Origin: Onchocerca volvulus
Taxonomy: Eukaryota; Nematoda; Chromadorea; Rhabditida; Onchocercidae
Assembly (NCBI GenBank): GCA_000499405.2
Contig: HG738137.1
Coordinates: 16,789,601-16,853,600, forward strand
Length of the DNA stretch: 64,000 nucleotides
Direction of reading: 5' to 3'
This document shows positions 13,101 to 25,062 of the stretch, one piece after another (the first letter of the stretch is position 1; each line of letters starts with the position of its first letter). Below the pieces are notes generated by a model. The model saw only the letters and a program-made list of their open reading frames with translations, made no database searches and was not told where the DNA came from. The translations under genes were made by a program, and so were the position numbers.

Positions 13101-16100
13101 TAAAACTATTGAATGGCTTGGTAGAAATGCGAAGTTATTTGTTCACTGGAAAGTTTGGCTCATTCACTTCTCATTATCTCTCCTGTCTCTTTATTTTCTC
13201 AGTATTAAGGTTCATACAAAAGCTGAAGTTATGAAAAAGCGACGTGTGATGTGGTTTGAGAAATTTTTCTGGTTTGTCAGCTCCGAAAATTATTTAGTAA
13301 TTGGCGGTCGCGACGCACAACAGAATGAGCTACTCGTGAAAAGGTAGTTTTGGAATTTAACCATTTTTTTTTTTATCGCTTTTTGGATAATTATTCGATA
13401 TAAGAAAATCATTTATAAAGGTTTTAGGTATCTTCGACCAGATGATATTTATTTGCATGCAGATATACGGGGCGCGTCATCCATTATTATACGTAATAAA
13501 TTGGGTGGTGGTGATATACCACCACGAACCCTAAATGAAGCTGCTACCATGGCCGTATGTTATTCTTCTGCATGGGAAGCAAAAGTAACGACCTCAGTGT
13601 GGTGGGTTCATCAGCATCAGGTTGCGTATATATGATATTATTTTTGACTTTAAGTCGCTACAACTTCAATATACAAGGATTTATTAGATAATAGAATTGA
13701 AAGAAAAAAGATAATATGTCGCGTTGCAATTCTGTTACTTAAGTTCAGCATTATTGTAAAATGACTACAAATATGACGGTACTGTAGCTATCAAATTATT
13801 TATCATTTATTTCATTATCATTTTTTTTACCGAAATCATTTTGTTTTATAGCTTTTAACATGAAAGTATATCGTTCATCGGAGGTACTAAAGTATTCATA
13901 TTTCTTGGATGTTGTCTGAAATTTGTCTGAAATAAGTTCGAATTCAATTTAGAGGAATTTAGCTATAGTCAAATATATTATAGGTTTCAAGGACAGCACC
14001 AACAGGTGAATATCTAACACCGGGTAGTTTTATGATACGTGGTAAAAAGAATTATCTACCAGCATGTCAACTGCAAATGGGATTTGGTGTGATGTTTCAA
14101 CTGGATGAGGAATCATTGGAAAGGCATGCAGAAGAAAGAAAAGTTGCTCCTGCTCTAGTGGCAGAGGACGATACTATAAATCAAAGTGATGGTGAAGATG
14201 ATGGAATTTCTTTAAGTGAAAGTGGCAGTGAAGAAGAGAAAAATTCAAATAGACAAGCTGAAGATTTCCCTGATGTTCAGGTAAAAATCTTAGCACACAA
14301 ATTTCGAATCTGAAATGACTAATGAAATGTTGCATAATTCACTTTGAATTTGACATCTAGTAATATATTGAGCTGTTTTTTTTTTTTTTTTTTTTATAAA
14401 GGAGTAAACAAATTTCTTCAGCCTGCAGAATTTCAAATTTGTTTTATCTTTGCATCATTTCGTGTTTTTTTAAGGATGGTTTCTTTATCTTACCAAATAA
14501 TGGTCAAGATTATGCATTAGATGATTTATAAGCTTGTTTCAAGATTATTTTATTTAAACCATATTATTTTACTCTTATTGATTTCGAGGCACAATATTAT
14601 ATATTAATTGAGTTTTTGCTTCTCGAGAGAACCTAACGAATGGATTTATGCTGATTCATGAATATCATAGTCAGATGATTAATGATAATAATATTTAGAT
14701 TAACTTACAAGGTATCATTGGTAAGGGAAAAAGCGCAGATGAAGATGATAATTACACAATTATTCAAGTTGGACCGTTAGTACAAAGAAAACCTCCTATC
14801 AAAATGGCCAATGATGTTCGAGACGATGACAAAGTGCAGAAAATAAATGAATTAAAAGAAGATAACAAAGTGCGTCCTATGACTCGCCGACAAAAACATA
14901 AAGCGGAGAAAATCAAAAAAAAATATGGTGATCAAGATGAAGAAGAGCGCGAGTTAAGGTTGATGTTGCTAGCATCAAAGCCGAAGGATACAGGAAATTC
15001 TGGAAGTTTGTCCGTTTATTATGGCGAGGAAATTTTTATAATTCACGAAATGTTACTCTAATTATTATTAGTTAGAAACTTTGAAGATTTAAATTCCATT
15101 TCAAATAGAAATAATCACTTGAAATTGAATTTAAACAATTCAAAACCTTGGAAAGAAAGTAAGCAGATGTTTTAATAATGTAAATTAGTCAATATATTAA
15201 TCTCACTCTATGAAATCCTTAATATGGAATGTTATTTCACTTGCCGGCTAATCTATCAACATTTTCAAAGATCTGGTTTTTTGTTCTTTTTTTTCTTTTG
15301 TTTAAAGGCAACAATATGTAAAATAATAAGCATTAAACAATGATCAGGGATTCCCCGAGGTATATGTGGTTATACCCCATTACAATTACATAGTTTATTA
15401 TAACATTTGTTATGATGTAAGTAATGAATTTTTTATAGGGAAAAATGTGAATGAGAGGCCTTTGGAAAAAGCGAAAAACAAGAATGTCCAAGATAGCAAA
15501 ACGAAAAATCATTTTGAATATGAGACGAATTCATTGGCAGTTGAGGAGAAAGCTGAATTTTCAGTGAAACCTAAAGAGGTACTACATTAGTTTAAATTCG
15601 ATGCAAGTAGAAGTTATTATCATATTTCAAATCTAGTCTCACATGATAACCATGCTGGCTAATCACTGCTAAACCACTCTTGCAATAAGTAGAATGAAAA
15701 TTTATGTAAATGACAGATTGGTCAATTTGAAGTGATGAAGCAATCAAATAAGCATTATAACTTCTAACTGCTGGTTGCAAAAGGTGGTGTGAAATGCTGA
15801 AGTCGGTTGAGTATAATTTGCGCTTCAAATACATATCAGAAGATTTCCGTTTCAGGAGGAAGATGATGAACTGCTAGAAGCAGACATGATAGTAATGGAT
15901 ACCGAAGAAACGAAAATGTTGAATTCGTTGACATGGCGACCTTTAGATGGGGATGTTCTCCTGTTTGCTTTAGTAGTTGTGGCACCATATCAAGCTATGC
16001 AGAATTTTAAATATAAAGTGAAATTGACTCCAGGAATCGGAAAACGAGGAAAAGCAGCTAAAAGTGCAATAGCTTTATTCCAGGTAGTTTTATTGATTAC

Positions 16101-16626
16101 TTTTCTTTATAAGATGCGAAAAAAATACCGGCTAATTTATCACTATAGTTATTGAAGCTGTTGCTAAAAATTAAAATGTAAATTGGCTGTCGATGATCAA
16201 ATTCCGAAGAATATTACTGGGAAAATTGAAATTTCATCTTCACAACTGAATCGAAAATGAGATGCATATGATGAGATATAAGTATGAACCCATATTTCTT
16301 ATGTTTCATTGACTCGAGTTTGAAAATGGTAATGATTAGAATTTTAAGTCAATATCGATGATGACTATATTATCAAGGTGATAATTCTGATATAAAACGA
16401 ATACATGCATGTTTGAAGAATGCGTTTTCATTTAAATCTTCATGCTAGAAAGTAGCGTTACCTTAATTCCAGCTTTAGATTCATTACTGCTTTTAATTTT
16501 CAGCGTAATAAATCGGCGAATGCACAAGAAATAAATTTACTGAAGGTACTGGCAACCGACGATCAAATTTCACGAAATATTCCTGGGAAAGTTAGAGTTT
16601 CAGCTCCACAACTGAACCGAAAATAG
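9903..16626 (+). CDS. NEMF/Rqc2 ribosome quality-control factor
   Basis: Homologue of NEMF (Rqc2/Tae2, Drosophila Caliban), which binds stalled 60S subunits carrying peptidyl-tRNA, recruits the Listerin ligase and directs C-terminal tailing. The NFACT-N region starts with [10 protein letters not shown] and includes [24 protein letters not shown] and [16 protein letters not shown] coiled-coil middle follows (12.1-13.1 kb), with [16 protein letters not shown]. The NFACT-R domain is at 13.2-14.1 kb: [21 protein letters not shown], then the nucleic-acid-binding segment [13 protein letters not shown], and [15 protein letters not shown]. An acidic/basic linker (14.1-15.6 kb) carries [18 protein letters not shown]. 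The C-terminal NFACT-C region (15.86-16.63 kb) has [17 protein letters not shown], and the last exon ends with [18 protein letters not shown] 9903 is chosen because it matches the family N-terminus and lies directly behind a TTTGTTCAG acceptor. A decayed second copy of the last exon precedes the functional one. Confidence 0.94.
10111..10139. repeat. (AT)n microsatellite
   Basis: An uninterrupted TA/AT dinucleotide run in the first NEMF intron. It is likely length-polymorphic and has no evident function. Confidence 0.85.
16156..16410 (+). pseudogene. Degenerate duplicate of the last NEMF exon
   Basis: This stretch in the last NEMF intron is a diverged direct copy of the terminal exon and flank at 16530-16745. 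The copy still reads [11 protein letters not shown], then ISSSQLNRK and a stop, against [11 protein letters not shown], then VSAPQLNRK and a stop in the used exon. Similarity continues past the stop: GATGCATAT follows both, and TTATCAAGGTGATAATTCTG in the copy matches TTATCAGAGTGATAACTCTA further on. The 5' half of the copy lacks a usable in-frame acceptor and has a TAA, so it is probably a dead exon made by tandem duplication. Confidence 0.75.
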
Positions 16627-17158
16627 GATGCATATATGGAAATATATGCATAAAAACTCGTATTACCTATTTTCATGGGATACAATGATAGATATTCTGA
16701 CAGTGTGTTATCAGAGTGATAACTCTAATATAAAAGGAAATGTATATAATGGTGATACGAATAATTATTTTATAGTCATCATGTTATCCATGTTATCATT
16801 CCATGATTTCTTCTTGTTTCACACAATAAATTTTCAATTATTCGTTTGCGTCGCTTCATAATTTACAGTTAATTACATTTTGTGATACTTTTTAGAGAGA
16901 TCTCATATTTCGTAAACCGTCATTCCATCAAAAGAGAAGACAAAAGACGTGGGTCAATAAATAGGCCTCGTGGTAATGTGCGGCTGGACGTTGTTCATAA
17001 CGGTTTCTTAATAATTGATAAATTATCACGTTTTTACTCTGGATGTCGTATCATTGTGAGAGAGGGGAAGACTATGGTGATAAATGTTTTATAAGATGAG
17101 CAATTATTGTGTACTGCTAGAATGAATTAATAAGATCACGTAAATATTTGGTTTACAG
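16627..17158. other. Intergenic region between NEMF and hnRNP L genes
   Basis: About 530 bp, AT-rich. It holds the end of the exon-duplication unit (to about 16745). An open stretch at 16882-17094 is probably chance. The region ends at TTGGTTTACAG directly before the hnRNP L ATG, a good trans-splice acceptor. Confidence 0.5.
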
Positions 17159-20100
17159 ATGGATACAGAAGGGAAAGATGAGGAAAGTGGATCACAAGTA
17201 CCACCATCAAAACGTTTCAGACGTGACGATAATGTTGATCCAACTAATCCGGACCCGTCAATTGTTGTTCATGTTCGAAATTTAAGTCCGAAAGCAACTG
17301 AAGCTGATCTATTAGAAGCATTATCGCATTTTGGTCCAATATCATATGCCACTTGTATGCCAGGAAAACGTATGGCACTGGTGGAATTTGAGGTTGATAT
17401 TCTATAGTGATATATAGTGTTGAGAAATGATACTGATATGATGATAATAGTTTTTTGGAAATAAAAATAAACCCAAGCATAAAAATAAGTCCCAAACAAT
17501 TAGTAGAATGCATCCATGGCAAGGAAGTAAAATATTTTTAGGAAGTAGAAGGCGCACGTTCATGTGTCGTTTATGCGCAAACAAATCAAATTTATGTTGC
17601 CGGACAAGCGGCTCTCTTTAATTATTCTACATCTAAAATGATTCAACGATTGGGACTTGAATCGGAAACACCAAATCATGTGCTTATACTGACCATTTAC
17701 AATGCTCAGTATCCTGTCAACGTTGATGTCATCCATCAGGTATTATTTAATATATTTTTTCTATTTAATATATTTGAGACTTCTGATTATCTCGTTTATA
17801 TCATTTTGAATTACTTTCATGTATTGGGGCAAAAATGATACATTCGAATCATCAGTGAATCAAAAGTTACTGATGAATAGCTTCGAATATTTCTGTACGA
17901 GTAAGAATGAGTTTCAAATTATTTATTGATCGGATAGAAACAAGATGAATCAAAGAAATTCGATGAAAATTATAGATATGTGAACCACATGGTTTTGTGA
18001 AACGTATTGCTATGATACGTCGTACGATGTTGCAAGCATTGGTTGAATTCGAAAGTGCAGAGATTGCGAAGAAAGCGAAGCATGCAATGAATGGAGCTGA
18101 TATATACTCTGGATGTTGTACACTTAAAGTCGAATTTGCTAAGGTTATTTATATATTTCGATTTCTCATTGTTGGAATCTTTCATGATCTATTGTCAACT
18201 TGAACTTTTTGAACAAATTAAAAATAGTAGTTTACCTTTTCTCTTAAAGGCTTTCATAGTAATATGTAGCAAGTTATTGTCTAATTACTACTATAAGAAT
18301 ATGAAAACCTTATTTCTCTTATTTGTCGCTTTTTATGTAAATGAACATAGTAAACATAAAAGAATTTAACATCATATTGATAAATAATTTCCAGCCAGAA
18401 CATGTGAAGGTTACTCGAAATGATATGGATCAGTGGGATTACACAAAAACGCCACAGTCAGGTTGTTTCTTAAAAATGTTAATAAAAGTGGCTAGAATAT
18501 GTTGCAGGTAATTGCAAAGTTACAGGACATAGTGTGAAAGTTACATTCACATAAACTACACTGACGGTTACTATAAGTGGATCGAAAGTCGGGAAAGCAA
18601 CAACAGATTTTACCTACTATCAACACATGTAATAGTACCAACATGAAAAGATCGCAAATAATCTACTGATGTGTTGTATTCCTTAACTGTTATCAGTATC
18701 ATCACCATCATCATCATCATTATTATCATCATTCCTATCTGCTTATTACTTTCATCAGCAGCACCAACATCAGCATCAACAGCAACATAGAGGTTCATCG
18801 TAGAAGGCATATTTTCTGAGTTGATGCAGAAAACAGTCAAAACAGCAGGTACCGATTGCCAACTTAAGTACAGCGGCATCCAGCACCATAAATATGAAAA
18901 AATATGGCATCGTATTGGAAAATTGAAAAAAAAAAAAAAAAACAGACAAAAATATTTCTCCATATTACCATTACTGCATACAACAATCATTCGCAACTGT
19001 CACTAATGGTCGTAACCTGTATAAATGATAATAATGGGGAAGAGAGTAAGCGAAGAGGTAAAACAGATTGATAGCATTGACGGCGTGCAATGGACACTTA
19101 ATGGCGTACACTACTGGAATGCATTGCATACAAAGAATACATACACAAAAAAGGATATAAGGATGAAGAAACTGCGAGCAACATTATAGGAACTCATCAT
19201 CGAGCTTCTTAATTATTGGCCTTAAACGTGAACGCATCTCTTTTCTGCAGGTTTCTACCGCAAAAGAGCTTGCGGTGTGGAAGAAATTATGCAGTGGTGG
19301 TGCTGTCCTACAGGCTTAATTTTTATCTCTTACTGGATAAGGTTCGTTGATACCATTATATTGCATTGTTCGAGTGTGACTCGGGGCATGATTGATGGAT
19401 GAGTCGCTGAAATCTTCTGCATCTTTCTTTACATTTCATATAAGCTGTAAAGGTCGGCGTTGTATTACTGCATGATTTTTTTTTTTTCGATTTTGTTTAC
19501 AGATTGCGCATGATGTAAAAAGATTTATTTTAATGTCATAACTCATTTCGAGATACTGTTTCAGAGTATACGGAGGAACCTCGAAAAACGTTGCTGAATG
19601 ATGCGGGACCTCGTGGAGGACGTAATTTTTTTCTATTATTTATTAAAGTTTTCCATTTCATCCAAAACATTGCTATTTGATAGACTTTTAATGGTTCACT
19701 TAATATTATAATGTCTCTCTTTTCCTCTTTTCAGCTCCTGGATCACGTGGACCTCCAAGTTACGGTATGTTATGGTAAAACTTTGTGGCGTGACGAGCAG
19801 TTCAATTATTGAAGATCCAGTTTTGCATGATTGACTGGTTATGTAAAGGATATGGTTCAATTAAGCATCAATTTCTTATTTAGGTACTTTTAGAATGCTT
19901 ATTTATAGGAGGATATGGTGGACGAGGTCGTGGTGGTCCACCTGCTGACTATGGTTATCATGATGACCGTTATGGTGGCGGCTATGGTAGAGGTCGTGGC
20001 AATTATGATGAATACGAAGGAGGATATGGGAGAACTGAAGGATATGGAAGAGGAGATGGTTATTCTCGTGGTGATGGATATTACGGTAGAGGAAGTGGAC

Positions 20101-22399
20101 GAGGTGGATTTGGTCGTGGTGATAGTGGCTATGGTCGAGGAGGATATGCACGTGGAAGAGGTTATCTTTCACTTTCAGTAGTATGCATTATAATTTAGAA
20201 AAATTGCGAAATTAATAGTTACGGAAAGAAAGAATTGATTACTAAAATCAGTTGGATTTTAAAATTATATATAAGCTGTAAAGGTCGGCGTTGTATTACT
20301 GCATGGAGTAATTCGATGTCAGAAGAAATTAGTCATTGGAATGATTCTACAATGGGAATGATCTTGTTCCAAATAGCTAGCTGTAGAAATCATTACTAGT
20401 TTCATGAAATCGGTGTGGATTCAAGAACTGGTTTTGTAACATCATCAGTATTGCACATATTATTAGTATCTGTTGTAATAACGACAAGGTGAGAATAATT
20501 GTGTTGTTGATGCTTCATTATTCATCATCCTTAATTCATCATTAATTAGTTTATTGATTTTCACATCAATAAGCTTTCTATATCTCTCAAAAAGATTGAT
20601 AATGTTCTCGTCATTCCATTCTCTTTTGACTTTTCTGTTCTGATTTTTTTTTTTTTTTTTTTTTTTGATTTTCAAAAATTTCCGTATACTTTGATCTGTG
20701 AATTTGAAAAATTTATTTTATGTAAGGATTGTTTTGCAGGAAGTAGCGCCGGTCTCTACGAAGATGAGCGTGATTATTACAATGGTGATGGTCCCGTGAT
20801 GATGATTTATGGCATTGATCAGGATAATTTCAACTGCGATAAATTATTTAATCTCTTGTGTCTCTATGGTAACTGTAATAAGGTAATTCGTGGCATTTTC
20901 AAATTGTCGTTATCTTTTTTTCATTTTTCAAATTTTTAATCTTAATTTAACAGGAATAGTGAAGAATGATCCATTATTAAACTCTGCTTGGGAGACTTCT
21001 AATTTTTTATTTTTCGGTCACATTTGTTTTAGATCAAGTTTATGAAGTCGAAGACAGATACGGCAATGGCCCAAATGGGTAGTGTACGCCAAGTCTACAC
21101 AACAATCGATAATCTCCATGGTACTATGATTTTCGGTAACAAGCTTGCTCTTCGACCGTCAAAACAGCAAATTTTACACGAAATACGTGATCCATTTATA
21201 TTACCGGATGGTACACCTTCATACAGGTAAGATGTAATCATCTTCATCTTTAAATTTTTGTTAGATAAGGGCATTTTTACACCCTTGGTTAACTGGAATA
21301 AAAAGAAACTGAGTAATAATGCAAAAAATTTGGCTGTACAAATCTAACATAATGGCTGTTATCAAAATTTTCGTTGTCAAGAATTAATGTTAGCAATTTG
21401 CAGAGATTATACCAATAGTCGCAATCAGCGTTATACGACACCCGAATTGGCCGCACGAAATCGGATTGTAAAACCGACGCACGTTCTGCACTGGTACAAT
21501 GCTCCTGTGACAATGACGGAAGAGAAACTCAAAGAGGTAACAATTTTGAATCCAGATAATCTAGATATAGCAGCATAATCAAATATTTGCATTTCTTCCT
21601 GTAAATGTAGTGAAGGATAAGAAGTTGACATATCGACCAAGAATTACGGCGTAGATGCAAACGGATTGCAGAAAACTTTATATCATCGGCATTCAAAAAT
21701 TACCAACGAACAAATAGATGCAAAACATCCGATTTGTCAATAAAGTTTAAAAAATAAATAACAGCCATATACACAGAGTATCTCAGAATTTATATATAGC
21801 AGTTCCAATAAACGACTGTAACATTAAAATCTATTCAGTTATTTATCGACAAGGGAGCTGTAACACCGGACAAAGTGGTTATCTTTCCGCAACGTTCGGA
21901 ACGTAGTTCAGCAGGAATTTGCGAGTTTCCTAACATAGAGCGCGCAACAGAAGCGCTTATGTTAGCCAACCATACGCCAGTTGAAAGCCCTGGTAAATTC
22001 TTGAAAATTTTCTCACTAATTTTATCTTCTTAAAGAAAATGATTGATATGGGTTTCTCTTCTAGGCGAATCTTTACTGATTGTCCTACCATTGCTAAGCA
22101 ATATGAAAAAAATTTTATATTCCATTGATCCATCAGATGATAAGACGTTCAATACACTAAGTTGATTTTTATCATTATATATATATATATATAAAAACTG
22201 AGCTCCCAAATCCTTAGTAAGTAGTGATGTTGTAATTTCCATACTTTTATTAAATTATATTCATCCATGTTTCATCTCCTGTATGATTATGATTATGTTT
22301 TATTAAATTATTATGAAAAATGTTGCAGTTGGCAAAGCACCATATATAGTGAAATTGGCATTTGCTGGTGGCCGTGATGGGAAAGATTTCCGAATGTGA
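17159..22399 (+). CDS. hrpl-1: hnRNP L-type splicing regulator with four RRMs
   Basis: Nuclear RNA-binding protein of the hnRNP L/LL family, which binds CA-rich pre-mRNA and controls alternative splicing. ATG 17159 follows a TTTACAG acceptor directly. RRM1 lies at 17.26-17.6 kb (RNP2 VVHVRNL, RNP1-like KRMALVEFE). RRM2 is split across 17.68-18.15 kb (VLILTIYNAQYPVNVDVIHQ, then MLQALVEFESAEIAKKAK). A glycine/arginine/tyrosine-rich linker with RGRGG, GYGRG and YSRGDG repeats spans mainly 19.91-20.16 kb. RRM3 follows at 20.75-21.2 kb (MMIYGIDQDNFNCDKLFNLL), and RRM4 at 21.48-22.37 kb (THVLHWYNAPVTMTEEKLKE, then VIFPQRSERSSAGICEF). The end is KDFRM and TGA at 22397-22399. The 18.46-19.57 kb intron holds a candidate frame-shifting cassette exon. 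Exact copies of a 37-bp sequence lie in the introns on either side of the glycine-rich exon. It is convergent with PSMD9. Confidence 0.93.
18697..18733. repeat. (ATC)n/(ATT)n microsatellite
   Basis: An imperfect trinucleotide run (ATCACCATCATCATCATC, then TTATTATC) in the long hnRNP L intron. It creates false open frames rich in methionine or histidine on the two strands. Confidence 0.75.
19251..19341 (+). other. Candidate cassette (poison) exon in the hnRNP L gene
   Basis: A 91-base segment with a strong acceptor (CTCTTTTCTGCAG before 19251) and a possible donor (ATAAG then GTTCGT after 19341). The preceding coding exon ends in phase 1 and the following exon continues with GAG TAT ACG when this segment is skipped. 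Inclusion would keep the segment itself open (starting GFYRKRACGVEE) but shift the frame afterwards and give a stop 12 codons into the next exon. That is the design of a nonsense-mediated-decay exon. Mammalian hnRNP L is known to autoregulate by such an exon; here it is inference. Confidence 0.35.
19438..19474 (+). repeat. 37-bp exact direct repeat, copy A
   Basis: Identical over 37 bases to 20269-20305. It begins ATATAAGCTGTAAAGG and ends TATTACTGCATG. It lies in the hnRNP L intron, about 100 bases after the candidate cassette exon. It is less AT-rich than its surroundings. Confidence 0.9.
20269..20305 (+). repeat. 37-bp exact direct repeat, copy B
   Basis: Second copy of the sequence at 19438-19474, in the intron just after the glycine-rich exon and 831 bases from copy A. 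Flanking bases are not similar, so the duplicated unit is short. Confidence 0.9.
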
Positions 22400-22962
22400 T
22401 GATAATCTTCCACGCTTTTCATCATTTCCAGACAGTAGGCCCGCTTCCCTTTTTTATATGCAAAGCATACTACTGTATTGTTTTATGTGATGTGAAGTTT
22501 TTTATAATTTTTACAACATGGTGAATTGTGGTCTCATATCTTCTCAGCGTACTTCAGTTTTATTGTACCAAGGAATATTGGCAAGTTTTATATGTATATA
22601 TTCCTTAGCAAACAAGTCTCATTTTAAATAGGAATTATGGAAAACAATCTATTATTAAACACTGGGATATAGATCCGTGCCATCACTAAAGGAATGATGA
22701 ATTCGATAGTCAATGAAAGCAGCAATTTTAAGCAATTCTTCCTTCTCATATATAATTATGGAACAGTATTTAATTTTCTCTTGAAAATCTCGTATTTTTT
22801 TAATGTTGTTTATTATGTTATACGTAGATCAATAATAAATGATTTGGAACTCAAATGCCAGAAATAGAGATAAAGAGTAAAGAATTTACCAAAAAAATAA
22901 TCATATACCATTCACGCATGGCGTTTAATAATATACATCAGCGTATATCACACTGAAAAGAA
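22400..22962. other. Convergent 3' region of hnRNP L and PSMD9 genes
   Basis: Both neighbouring genes end here from opposite strands, so the 3' UTRs meet or overlap. No other gene or repeat is seen. Confidence 0.6.
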
Positions 22963-24658
22963 TCATATATGAGCAGGAGTGACTGGTAGTACGGAACACC
23001 CGAGAGTGCCTTTACCAGACCACACGCTCGGTACAAGTTCCAAGCGTATCGGCCTATCATTCCTAAGCAGCGTTACTCGTATTGGCTTCTATAATAATAT
23101 GGAAAATAATATCCTTCTTTCTATGGTCAGCTTCCTCATTCAATAGCAAAGCTATTAATCCAATTGTTGTGTCTAGTACTCAATAAATTATGAAGAATCA
23201 CGAGGGAATAAGCTCACATTCGCCATGAGTTTTCGGTAGTTTTAGCATTTAGTCGCGAAAGAGTATTAACTGGTTAAAAAAAAAAAGTGAAAAAGTTCAA
23301 AATAATTTCAACAGTAGTATGTATGTGATGAATTAACGAAAAACAAGTAGGAGAATTGAAAAGATCTGTAAAATTTTTTCTTCTCTTCCTTTGTAAGCGG
23401 AATATATCATTAAGTCAATAAAATACTCAGAAATGAAATACTTACATCCATGGAGTTCTGTACAATAATACGAAGTTCTTTTATATCGGTGAAATTGCCA
23501 GCATGTAACGGACCAAACTGTATTAATTGGTCGCCATCCTTTAAACCCTAAACGGTATAAAATTTGTTTGGAAAACTTGCACTTCCACTTTTTTTTTCTT
23601 TTTTTTTTCATTTGATAAAGCAGTACAAAGTCAACATATGGAATGAAGGATCCCGATATAAAAAAGTATGGGAAGAAAACCCAAACATTAAGGTTACATG
23701 AGGTACTGCTGGAAAATACTATTTGGTGCTTTCAATGTATTATACCAATGGATTATTTTAAAAAGTCACTCAGAAGAGGCTATACAAATGAACAATCATT
23801 TAAAAATATTCATATTATTGTACAAGAGATAAGATAAAGTACTGACCGCTCGAAAAGCTGGCGAGGCATCCATTACTTTGGCTATCCTTGCAAATGCAGC
23901 ATTACTTGTACGATGCACTACTGGAATGTCATTTGCAGCTGTTGCATTTTCACTGAAAAACTGGATGGCATAAGTCAAGTAATGAAAAATGGTTTACAAA
24001 TTCTTAGCAGCAATACAATGTTATCTGCAGATTAAGATGAAATATAATGACACCTGCATGTTGTTATGCAATTTCGTTTTTGTTGATGCAAAGTAAGCAT
24101 AGCTTTTTCGATTTCAGAAGTTAATTTCTTGCGATCATTTTGCGCACATATAATCGCACATCGTGCTCGCCTAACTGAATATACATCGACATTTGTGATG
24201 GGAAAACCTTCTGCATCCACCAAACTTTTTTGCATATCGATATTATTCTGAAAAATTGATAAATTTGAAAAATCTTACAGATTGGTATTATTTTCCACCT
24301 TCGGTACTAACTAAAGCAATATATGCCTTATTTTCTTCTTTATACAAATTACAAATTAATTCAGCAATCTACGCTATTTGTGAAAAAGAGGAAGAAATGA
24401 TTAATGTAATAGAAAGAAATTAAGCACGAAGAAAGACAAATTAATAATCTATTAATAAGATCATTATTTCTAGTATTTTTATAGAATCAAATGTTACTTT
24501 ACCATGATTGAGAGCAGAAAGATAAAATAGAGAAAATTTACCATTTTAAGAACTTCTTCTTCCTTGGCGATTCGTCGATCAATTTCATCTCGTTCCGCGA
24601 TGAGCTTCTTCACCGAATCCATCGTAACCTTTTCATCGTCTTTTTCTTCTGATTCCAT
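22963..24658 (-). CDS. psmd-9: PSMD9/Nas2 proteasome assembly chaperone
   Basis: Homologue of PSMD9 (p27, yeast Nas2), a chaperone that binds RPT5 during assembly of the 19S base and carries a PDZ-like domain. Five exons can be joined in frame: 24542-24658, 24054-24247, 23847-23952, 23446-23547 and 22963-23088, giving 214 codons before the stop (human about 223). The N-terminal helical hairpin begins MESEEKDDEKVTMDSVKKL and continues with LVDAEGFPITNVDVYSVRRA and IICAQNDRKKL. The PDZ-like part contains FARIAKVMDASPAFRA, then GLKDGDQLIQFG and IVQNSMD. The conserved tail is RLELVPSVWSGKGTLGCSVL. In C. elegans, as I recall, psmd-9 and hrpl-1 are also neighbours (C44B7.1 and C44B7.2), which supports both calls. 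Confidence 0.93.
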
Positions 24659-25062
24659 TTATGGCGTATTTGCGTCCTCTTTCTGGAAAGCAAATTTATA
24701 TCGCCCTTCATCTCATACCTTACAATTTAATCACTACCTGCCCCATCCTCCTTCCCCTCCTCTTTCGTATCCCTTTTTCCTCTGCTTTCCTCTTATCACT
24801 TCTTATTCCCTTTCTTCAAAGACCCGACCCAATGTGACAATTTTGTCATCCCACCGGTTCAATTTCTATTAGCTTATTATTCATCGCATGTTGCTTATGT
24901 TAATTGTTGGCCAAAGGAATGTTTTTATTGTAATGTCTTAGTCACAAATAATTACCGTATCACTTGTCCACTAAATGTCTCATTAAACTATTCAGAGACA
25001 TGCAATTATGCATGCACATGTTGCATGCCTCTTTAGTTTTGCAAAACAATCATGTTTATTCT
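24659..25062. other. 5' flank of PSMD9
   Basis: Upstream region of the PSMD9 gene. A pyrimidine-rich stretch lies at about 24735-24835 on the plus strand. The 102-codon plus-strand frame at 24564-24872 is antisense to PSMD9 exon 1 and continues through this simple sequence; I do not regard it as a gene. Confidence 0.4.

Noticed and set aside
16882..17094. 70-codon frame between NEMF and hnRNP L
   Set aside because: Short, no family likeness, and the hnRNP L start directly follows its own acceptor.
18610..18996. 128-codon minus-strand frame inside the hnRNP L intron
   Set aside because: Composed largely of the ATC microsatellite and a poly-T run; antisense to an intron.
19903..20181. His-rich and Val/Met-rich frames overlapping on both strands
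   Set aside because: They are out-of-frame readings of the exon encoding the glycine/arginine-rich linker of hnRNP L.
24564..24872. 102-codon serine-rich plus-strand frame
   Set aside because: Antisense to PSMD9 exon 1 plus a pyrimidine-rich stretch; not a gene.
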